From Flavobacterium johnsoniae UW101 (GTDB lineage: Bacteria > Bacteroidota > Bacteroidia > Flavobacteriales > Flavobacteriaceae), in NCBI RefSeq assembly GCF_000016645.1, contig NC_009441.1, positions 62,001 to 126,000 of the forward strand: a stretch of DNA of 64,000 bases. Direction: 5' to 3'. This document shows positions 57,723 through 64,000 of this stretch, piece by piece. A model generated the notes under the pieces. That model was not told where the DNA came from, did no database searches, and saw only the letters and a list, made by a program, of their open reading frames with translations. Position 1 is the first letter of the stretch. Every line of letters starts with the position of its first letter. The position numbers and the translations under genes are program-made.

Positions 57723-59552
57723 ATGAGTAATTTCAAAAAAATAGTTCCTTTTATATATCCGTATAAAAAATACGCATTCTTAAATATCTTTTTTAATGTT
57801 TTGTATGCTCTTTTCAGCACACTTTCGTTTGTTGCTTTAATACCAATGCTTCAGGTTTTATTTGACCAGACAAAAGAAAGAAAAGTTAAACCTGTATACG
57901 AAGGCATTTTAAAACTTCAGCAGTACGGAGAAGACTATTTGAGTTATTATATAACAACAACAAAAGGCACTCACGATCCTGGATACATTTTATCTATAAT
58001 GGTCGCGATTATAATTTCGATCTTTTTATTAAAAAACCTAGCCGATTATTTAGCCATGTTTTTTATCACTTTTTTACGAAATGGTGTTTTAAAAGATATG
58101 AGAAATGCTTTGTATAAAAGAACATTAGAACTTCCGCTGGCTTTTTATTCTGAAAAAAGAAAAGGAGATGTTATTTCTAGAATTTCTGCAGACGTAAATG
58201 AGGTTCAGAATTCCTTTTTAGCAATTTTGGAGCTTATTGTTAAAGAACCGCTGACCATTATTTTCACCATAACAACAATGCTTATTATCAGCACGAAGCT
58301 GACAATATTTGTATTTATTTTTATTCCAATTTCCGGCTATATTATTTCATTAATTGGAAAACAATTAAAAAAACAATCTACAAAAGCACAAGAAGAACAA
58401 GGTACTTTTTTATCTACTATCGAAGAAACCGTTGGAGGATTAAAAGTGGTAAAAGGCTACAATGCTGAAGGCTATTTTAATACTGTATTTCAAAATTCTA
58501 CTGAACGTTTTTTTAGCTTATCAAACAAAATAGGAAACCGTCAAAACTTAGCTTCTCCAGCAAGTGAGTTTATGGGAATCACCGTAATTGCTATTCTATT
58601 ATGGTATGGAGGACAAATGGTTTTGATTGACAAAACACTAAGCGGTCCTTCGTTTATTGCTTACATGGGATTAGCTTATAATATTTTAACTCCTGCAAAA
58701 GCCATTTCTAAAGCTTCATACGGAGTAAAAAGAGGAAATGCTGCTGCCGAACGTGTTCTTGAAATATTAGAACAGGAAAACACAATTACATCAAAAGAAA
58801 ATGCAATCGAAAAAACATCTTTTGATTCTATTATAGATGTGCAGCATGTTAATTTTAAATACGAAGAAGAAACTGTTTTAAAAGATTTTTCTCTTCAAAT
58901 TAAAAAAGGACAGACTGTTGCACTTGTGGGGCAGTCTGGAAGCGGAAAAAGTACAATTGCCAATTTGCTGACTCGTTTTTATGATGTAAACGAAGGTTCA
59001 ATTTCTATTGACGGAATCAATATTAAAGACATGAATCTGCAATCGCTTCGCAGCTTAATGGGATTGGTAACACAAGACAGTATTTTATTTAATGACACCA
59101 TTAAAGCAAATATTTCTTTAGGAAAATTAGATGCAACTGATGATGAAATTATCGAAGCTTTAAAAATTGCTAACGCATATGAGTTTGTAAAAGAACTGCC
59201 GCTGGGAATCTACACTAACATTGGAGACAGCGGAAACAAACTTTCGGGCGGACAAAAACAACGTTTATCTATTGCCCGTGCCGTATTGAAAAATCCGCCG
59301 ATAATGATTCTGGACGAAGCAACATCAGCATTAGATACAGAAAGTGAAAAATTTGTTCAGGTTGCGCTCGAAAACATGATGCAGAACAGAACATCGATCG
59401 TAATTGCCCACCGACTTTCAACGATTCAAAAGGCAGACGTTATTGTTGTAATGCAAAAAGGAAAAATTGTAGAACAGGGAACTCACGAAGAACTGATTGC
59501 ACACAACGGAACTTACAACAAATTAGTAACGATGCAGTCTCTAGAGTCATAA
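57723..59552 (+). CDS. ABC exporter, MsbA-like (permease and ATPase fused)
   Basis: The 609-residue half-transporter has six N-terminal transmembrane helices (starting FLNIFFNVLYALFSTLSFVALIPML) and a C-terminal ATPase with Walker A GQSGSGKSTI, signature LSGGQKQRLSIARAVL, Walker B MILDEATSALD and the switch His in IAHRLS. Homodimers of this kind flip lipids or export lipopeptides; MsbA-type lipid A export is a plausible role. It is monocistronic. Confidence 0.9.
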   Translation: MSNFKKIVPFIYPYKKYAFLNIFFNVLYALFSTLSFVALIPMLQVLFDQTKERKVKPVYEGILKLQQYGEDYLSYYITTTKGTHDPGYILSIMVAIIISIFLLKNLADYLAMFFITFLRNGVLKDMRNALYKRTLELPLAFYSEKRKGDVISRISADVNEVQNSFLAILELIVKEPLTIIFTITTMLIISTKLTIFVFIFIPISGYIISLIGKQLKKQSTKAQEEQGTFLSTIEETVGGLKVVKGYNAEGYFNTVFQNSTERFFSLSNKIGNRQNLASPASEFMGITVIAILLWYGGQMVLIDKTLSGPSFIAYMGLAYNILTPAKAISKASYGVKRGNAAAERVLEILEQENTITSKENAIEKTSFDSIIDVQHVNFKYEEETVLKDFSLQIKKGQTVALVGQSGSGKSTIANLLTRFYDVNEGSISIDGINIKDMNLQSLRSLMGLVTQDSILFNDTIKANISLGKLDATDDEIIEALKIANAYEFVKELPLGIYTNIGDSGNKLSGGQKQRLSIARAVLKNPPIMILDEATSALDTESEKFVQVALENMMQNRTSIVIAHRLSTIQKADVIVVMQKGKIVEQGTHEELIAHNGTYNKLVTMQSLES

Positions 59553-59580
59553 GATTCAAACATACATATCAAATAATCTG

Positions 59581-59628
59581 CACAGATTAAGGAAATATTA
59601 AAACTTAGTTTAATTTCTTTAATCTGTG
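59581..59628. repeat. Hairpin of the CACAGATTAA type
   Basis: CACAGATTAAGGAAAT (59581-59596) and ATTTCTTTAATCTGTG (59613-59628) pair with one wobble; the inside TTAAA-ACTTAG-TTTAA pairs further. It may terminate the exporter transcript but lacks a clean T run, and it resembles scattered repeats with GCAGATTAA words seen near 5310 and 50160. Confidence 0.6.
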
Positions 59629-59683
59629 TTTTATTTTATAACTTTAGGATAGTTAAAGATTGAAATTTAATTCTTTCAGAAAA

Positions 59684-60385
59684 ATGTATCTTAACAACCC
59701 TAACATTAAACTACCAGACGATCCTGATACTATTGTTTGGAAATATCTTGACTTATCTAAATTTTTAGATTTACTGCTTTCTAAAAAACTTTTCATGTCT
59801 CGTTCTGATAAATTTGAAGATCAATACGAAGGCACTTTCAGCGAACCTACATACGAGGAGATTAAAAAACTGGCTGTAGACAATCCTGAATTTTTAAATT
59901 ACTACAAAATACATCGCGAAAAAGTAGCCATTAGCAGCTGGCATATTAACGAATATGAGTCTTTTGCCATGTGGCAGATTTTTACAAAAAACAACGAAGG
60001 TTTAGCCATTCAGTCTACTATTGGAAGACTGCAGAAAGCAGTAAGGCCAGAAAACAATTTTGACCAGTATATAGGCGAAGTCAATTACATCGATTATAAA
60101 AAAGAATATATTCCGTTTGATGATTTGTTCTTTCCCTTTTTATTTAAAAGAAAAAGTTTTCAATATGAACGCGAAGTCCGTATTCTTACTGATACTTCAA
60201 AAAGCGAAATCAAACTAAACGACGGATTAAAAATCAATGTTGATATTAATCAGTTAATCGAAAAAATCTACATTCATCCGAAATCTGAAAACTGGTACAA
60301 AAAACTGGTAATCGAATTGGTAGAACGTCTGGATTTTGGTTTTGAAATCGAAAAATCAGATCTGGAAAGTGATATATTGATATAA
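59684..60385 (+). CDS. DUF2971 protein
   Basis: From the ATG at 59684 the protein has 233 residues. DUF2971 landmarks are WKYLDLSKFLDLLLSKKLFMSRSDKFEDQYEGTF, ISSWHINEYESFAMWQIFTKNNEGLAIQSTIGRL and FKRKSFQYEREVRILT. The family is common in accessory regions and has no known function. A TTG start 24 bases earlier is possible. The stop codon abuts the octamer repeats at 60386. Confidence 0.85.
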   Translation: MYLNNPNIKLPDDPDTIVWKYLDLSKFLDLLLSKKLFMSRSDKFEDQYEGTFSEPTYEEIKKLAVDNPEFLNYYKIHREKVAISSWHINEYESFAMWQIFTKNNEGLAIQSTIGRLQKAVRPENNFDQYIGEVNYIDYKKEYIPFDDLFFPFLFKRKSFQYEREVRILTDTSKSEIKLNDGLKINVDINQLIEKIYIHPKSENWYKKLVIELVERLDFGFEIEKSDLESDILI

Positions 60386-60576
60386 AGGTTCTGAGGTTCT
60401 GAGGTTCTGAGATACTAAGATTCTAAGGTGCTAAGTTCTTCAATCTTTGTGCATAAAAAATAAACCCTGCTGAAAATTATATTTCAGCAGGGTTTTATAT
60501 TATAATATTCAAGGAAACCCTAATTATCAAAAGCTAAAAAAACTTAGAATCTTAGCACCTCAGAACCTTAGCACCT
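60386..60576. repeat. Two facing arrays of 8-base repeats around a terminator
   Basis: Six perfect-register octamers occupy 60386-60433: AGGTTCTG three times, AGATACTA, AGATTCTA, AGGTGCTA. Four octamers in the opposite direction occupy 60545-60576: TAGAATCT, TAGCACCT, CAGAACCT, TAGCACCT. Between them is a terminator hairpin AAACCCTGCTGAAA/TTTCAGCAGGGTTT (60462-60495). The arrays begin right after the stop codon of one convergent gene and end right before that of the other. Confidence 0.85.
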
Positions 60577-61296
60577 TTAAATAGGTTTATAACTTTTCAC
60601 TTCCCATTTTTTAGAAGCTAAGTCAATATAATTGTAATGCAGGACATCATTTTTATCGAATTGACCATTTTGGTTGGTATCTTCAATTGTTCTAAAATAC
60701 AAGCGGTTTTTAGATTCAATTAAGTTCCAGTCAACTAATTCTTCAAGATCAGCTGAGACTTTTGTAAAATTTTCTCCACTGATATTACTTAAATACAAAG
60801 TTTTAATATCACTGGTATCAATTTTACCATCTTTATTAGTATCAGAATCTGTTAAGGTATAAACCATTACTTTATTCTGAGTTTTATCTGCAACTGTTTT
60901 TAAATAAGTAGCGGTTAAAATCAAAATAGGTTTATCAGAAAGAGCATGAATAGAATCTGAATCGACTTTTTGAAACTTCAGATTTTGAAGGTAACCTGTA
61001 ATTTCATATTCGCCTAAATTAGAAATTGTAAAACTCACATCGTTTACACTAGAAGATCCAAAACGGGCTTTTGAGCCTCTTTCAAAAACCCTTAAATCCC
61101 CAACAGGATGAATTAAATAATCAGTACCTTCCATTTGAATTGGCAGATCTGCAATTTCAATTTGAGTGGTATCTGCTTTTGTAACACTTACTTTGTTTGA
61201 CACATCGTAACTTACTTTTGGCTTTTGAACTTCTTCGCGGCAGCTAATTAACGTTCCTATAATTGCTAAGGCTATATATTTAGAGTACTTTTTCAT
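60577..61296 (-). CDS. Lipoprotein with dockerin/EF-hand-like calcium loops
   Basis: From the ATG at 61296 the protein has 239 residues with a lipoprotein signal (YIALAIIGTLISCREEVQ). Two loops match the calcium-binding pattern DxNxDGxxDxxD: DTNKDGKIDTSDIKTLYL and DTNQNGQFDKNDVLHY. The region between and around them looks like repeated WD-free beta structure ending YNYIDLASKKWEVKSY. A longer start at 61320 would put eight residues before the signal. Function unknown. Confidence 0.75.
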   Translation of the reverse strand: MKKYSKYIALAIIGTLISCREEVQKPKVSYDVSNKVSVTKADTTQIEIADLPIQMEGTDYLIHPVGDLRVFERGSKARFGSSSVNDVSFTISNLGEYEITGYLQNLKFQKVDSDSIHALSDKPILILTATYLKTVADKTQNKVMVYTLTDSDTNKDGKIDTSDIKTLYLSNISGENFTKVSADLEELVDWNLIESKNRLYFRTIEDTNQNGQFDKNDVLHYNYIDLASKKWEVKSYKPI

Positions 61297-61380
61297 CGAC
61301 AAATTATATTCAATTATCAAATATACTATTTTTGATTGTAATTTTGGTTTTTATTGAATTTTACTATGACAAATTAAAAG

Positions 61381-63846
61381 TTACAATCTCGCATTCAGTT
61401 TTATATTAAAAACCCTCGAAGTCATATAATTTGGAATCGCATACTGGTTTTTAGAATACACATCGCGCACCCAGGTATTGGTTATGGCATTTTGATTATT
61501 AAAAAGATTAAAAATTTCTACACCAAGCGATAATTCTTTAAAGTTTTTCAGCCAGCTCGTTTTAGAACTCTGCGTACTGGCATCAACAAAAACCTTTGCA
61601 AAACCAATATCAGCTCTTCTATAATCATTTAACCTGTTTTGATATAAGTACGGATCAGAATAGGCCGGCGCACCGCCTGGCAGTCCTGTATTGTAAACCA
61701 AATTCAAATACAATTTTACACTCGGGATATTCGGCATATAATCCTGAAACAGCATTGCAAATTTCAATCGCTGATCTGTCGGTCGGGCAATATATCCTTT
61801 GTTTTCGTAGTTTTCTTCGGTTTTTAAATACCCAAAACTAACCCACGATTCTGTTCCTGGAACAAATTCTCCGTTTAATCTAAAATCCAATCCTTGTGCA
61901 TAAGCTTTTGCATTATTATTGGCAACATATCGAATTCGGACATTATCAATCGAATACACATTTACATCTGAAAGCGATTTATAATACACTTCTGTAACCC
62001 ATTTAAATGGGCGGTTCCACATTTTAAAATTATAATCGTTGCTCAAAACTACATGAACTGCTTCCTGAGCTTTTACATTTGGATTTACAACACCGTCAAG
62101 ATCACGAAGTTCTCTATAAAACGGCGGCTGATGATACAATCCTCCAGAAATTCTGAAAACCATATCCATATCCCAATCTGGTTTTATGGCAAATTGCGCT
62201 CTCGGACTTACTACAACCTGATTTTTCCCTTCTTCTAAAGCACCCGAAACTTTCCAACTCTGAAAACGTGCTCCAAGATGGTACCAGATTTGGTTTGACC
62301 CCAATTGAGATTGTTTATTCCACTGTGCATATCCAGAAAACCTATTAATGGTATTGAAGTTTGTCGCACGAATATCCTGATATGACAAAAGCGGACCTGT
62401 ATATGGTGTATACGGCTGATTGTTTTCCGGAAGAATAACTAACGGCGGATTAATAGAAAATCCAGCCGAATCGATCATCTCCCACTCTACAATTCTGTCG
62501 CGAATAGACTCTCTGGTATATTTCAATCCAAATTCAAGCTGGCTTTCCTGCCATTCTTTAGTCCCCTTAAGTTCGACATTAGCGATTAAAGCATCTAAAT
62601 CGTTTCGTGCGTGATTTAGCTGAGAACCAATTCCGCGGGTAAAATCTATTGACGATGCATTATTTGGGTTTTCAGGATCAATATTCCCTAAACGATATTG
62701 TGCCAAAATATCAAAATGTTCTTGTTCTGTTGTATGAAATAAAGAACCTATAAGTTTTAAAGTCAGCGAAGGCGAAACTTTATATGTTGTTTTTAGAGCA
62801 CCAAAATAAGTATCATATTGGTCTTTTTCCTGACCTTCATAATAAACCGCAAGCGCCATTGGCTGATCAATAGTTCCAAATTTTGTTTCGCGCGTTAATG
62901 GCTGATACAAATATTTATTCTGCGAAATATTCCCTAAAAAGCTCATCTGCCATTTTTCAGAAATATCATAATTTATATTCGTTTGAATATCGGCAAAAGT
63001 GGGCGTATAATTGGTTTGTGTATCCTGACTGTTTACAAGCAGACTATTATTGCGGTAACGAACTCCGGTAACGGCTGACCATTTTTTATTTTTTGAAACT
63101 AAATCGACAGAAGCGCTTCCGCCTAAAAAACTCGCTTCTAGCGAAGCTCCAAACTGTGTTGGTTTTCTATACGTGATATCTAAAACAGATGAAAGTTTAT
63201 CTCCAAATTTGGCCTGAAATCCTCCAGCCGAGAAATCTACGTTTTGAACCAAATCAGTATTGGTAAAACTCAAACCTTCCTGTTGTCCTGAACGAATTAA
63301 AAATGGACGATAGACTTCGACTTCATTTACATAAACTAAATTTTCATCGTAATTACCGCCTCGAACTGCATATTGCGTACTCAATTCATTGTTTGAATTT
63401 ACGCCCGGAAGTGTTTTTAGAATATTTTCTATACCGGCATTTGCGCCAGGAATCTTTTTAATTGTCGCCGTTTCTACAGTTGTAATTCCCTGAACCCGTT
63501 TTCTGTTTTTGGACGAAACAAAAACTTCACCCATTTGTTCCTGCGAATTATTCATTACAGGATTAAAAACAAAAACTTCATTTGGCTTTAAACTTACTGT
63601 AAGGCTGATCATTTTTAAGGAAATATGCGTAAAAATAATCGAAGCTTTTTTATTTGAAATTACTTCAATATCAAAAAAACCATTTACATCAGATTGTGTA
63701 TTATTTTTTCCCGAAGTTATATTGACATTCGAAACCGGATGATTTTCATTATCTAAAATAATACCTTTTACATGAGCGTTTTGAGCAAATGAAATACAAG
63801 TAAAGCACAAGAAAAGTAAAGCGAATATTAACTTGTTTTTATTCAA
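61381..63846 (-). CDS. TonB-dependent receptor with carboxypeptidase-like N-domain
   Basis: The 821-residue outer-membrane receptor has a signal peptide (LIFALLFLCFTCISFAQ), a CarboxypepD_reg-like beta-sandwich (AHVKGIILDNENHPVSNVNITSGKNNTQSDVNGFFDIEV), a plug (TTVETATIKKIPGANAGIENILKTLPGVNSNNELSTQYAVRGGNYDENLVYVNEVEVYRP) and a barrel ending TSRVFNIKLNARL. The substrate cannot be read from sequence. It begins 11 bases after the preceding minus-strand gene, so the two likely share a transcript. Confidence 0.93.
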   Translation of the reverse strand: MNKNKLIFALLFLCFTCISFAQNAHVKGIILDNENHPVSNVNITSGKNNTQSDVNGFFDIEVISNKKASIIFTHISLKMISLTVSLKPNEVFVFNPVMNNSQEQMGEVFVSSKNRKRVQGITTVETATIKKIPGANAGIENILKTLPGVNSNNELSTQYAVRGGNYDENLVYVNEVEVYRPFLIRSGQQEGLSFTNTDLVQNVDFSAGGFQAKFGDKLSSVLDITYRKPTQFGASLEASFLGGSASVDLVSKNKKWSAVTGVRYRNNSLLVNSQDTQTNYTPTFADIQTNINYDISEKWQMSFLGNISQNKYLYQPLTRETKFGTIDQPMALAVYYEGQEKDQYDTYFGALKTTYKVSPSLTLKLIGSLFHTTEQEHFDILAQYRLGNIDPENPNNASSIDFTRGIGSQLNHARNDLDALIANVELKGTKEWQESQLEFGLKYTRESIRDRIVEWEMIDSAGFSINPPLVILPENNQPYTPYTGPLLSYQDIRATNFNTINRFSGYAQWNKQSQLGSNQIWYHLGARFQSWKVSGALEEGKNQVVVSPRAQFAIKPDWDMDMVFRISGGLYHQPPFYRELRDLDGVVNPNVKAQEAVHVVLSNDYNFKMWNRPFKWVTEVYYKSLSDVNVYSIDNVRIRYVANNNAKAYAQGLDFRLNGEFVPGTESWVSFGYLKTEENYENKGYIARPTDQRLKFAMLFQDYMPNIPSVKLYLNLVYNTGLPGGAPAYSDPYLYQNRLNDYRRADIGFAKVFVDASTQSSKTSWLKNFKELSLGVEIFNLFNNQNAITNTWVRDVYSKNQYAIPNYMTSRVFNIKLNARL

Positions 63847-63857
63847 AGATTTGGGAT

Positions 63858-64000
63858 TTATTTTTGACTTCTAAAAAAATGAGTTTCAAAGATAGTAGAA
63901 TTTCCTACATTATCAACCACTTCAATTTTTAAAAAGTTTTCACCCTCTGTTAAATATTGATCATCAAAAGTATGTGTAATCTTTCTGTTTTTATTTTCAT
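63858..64000 (-). CDS. C-terminal end of an upstream gene (possibly M23 peptidase)
   Basis: Only the last 47 residues are inside the window, ending in a TAA at 63858-63860. They read as beta-rich sequence with KITHTFDDQYLTEG, NFLKIEVVDNVGNSTIF and ETHFFRSQK. The pattern resembles the C-terminal Ig-like extension of flavobacterial M23-family metallopeptidases, which often precede a TonB-dependent receptor gene. The identification is tentative because no catalytic motif is in view. Confidence 0.45.
   Translation of the reverse strand, partial: ENKNRKITHTFDDQYLTEGENFLKIEVVDNVGNSTIFETHFFRSQK

Noticed and set aside
60386..60433. A CRISPR-like array
   Set aside because: The repeats are 8 bases, directly adjoining, with no spacers and no cas genes nearby.
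1..64000. tRNA, rRNA, prophage, insertion-sequence or plasmid replication genes
   Set aside because: No cloverleaf, rRNA segment, integrase, full IS transposase or replication gene could be recognised; only the RAYT-type transposase is present.

Overview
The window looks like chromosomal DNA from the genus Flavobacterium or a close relative in the family Flavobacteriaceae. The evidence is AT-rich sequence, many promoters of the TTG-N17-23-TAnnTTTG type, no Shine-Dalgarno sequences, a type IX secretion sorting tail, TonB-dependent receptors, lipoproteins with the usual Bacteroidota N-termini, DUF4252 and DUF4199 proteins, a type B L31 gene, and the rpmH-carB gene pair. No rRNA, tRNA, CRISPR array, prophage or plasmid module was found.

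Layout. Bases 1-9000 hold a pigment and light-protection block: the end of a MerR-type regulator with a probable B12-binding domain, crtI, crtB, crtZ, an SRPBCC protein, a photolyase, then an ABC1 kinase and TetR gene pair divergent from an SDR epimerase, and a YceI gene. The crtI promoter and the TetR/epimerase promoter share the same inverted repeat, TTGTTTAA-N16-TTAAACAA, so they probably form one regulon. Bases 9000-16500 hold ordinary single genes (VOC protein, thioesterase, rmuC) and an ECF sigma operon whose last gene joins an anti-sigma-like N-terminus to an outer-membrane barrel through 33-residue tandem repeats. Bases 16500-23800 hold a large T9SS-exported nuclease-like protein, an SDR, a pseudouridine synthase, trmL and several unknowns.

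Bases 23800-35900 are a cobalamin locus. It has an ABC importer (btuD, btuC, btuF), nucleotide-loop assembly (cobU, a fused bluB-cobT, cobS, cobC), and a B12 riboswitch ahead of btuB and a BtuG-like surface lipoprotein. Together these genes would capture, import and remodel corrinoids and make their own lower ligand. Three unrelated small genes of the repeat-associated kind interrupt it: a GxxExxY gene inside perfect 21-bp terminal inverted repeats, a four-helix-bundle gene between 15-bp inverted repeats, and a REP-associated transposase next to a hairpin-rich array. Two short non-autonomous relatives of the GxxExxY element lie elsewhere in the window.

Bases 35900-64000 hold a lipoprotein S41 protease, a second ECF sigma operon with two DUF4252 genes, yiaA, carB without its usual C-terminal allosteric domain, rpmH, a DASS transporter with a porin, an ABC-F protein, a GlmU-like protein, rpmE, a glycosyltransferase, a phosphosugar mutase, an HxlR/nitroreductase pair with a clear operator, an ABC exporter, a DUF2971 protein, a dockerin-loop lipoprotein, and a TonB-dependent receptor following the end of a possible M23 peptidase.

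The most unusual content is the dense set of structured intergenic repeats: at least six families, some hugging stop codons or promoters. The GxxExxY element family and the hairpin elements at 2580 and 44116, whose arms differ but stay perfectly paired, are the best candidates for something poorly described.
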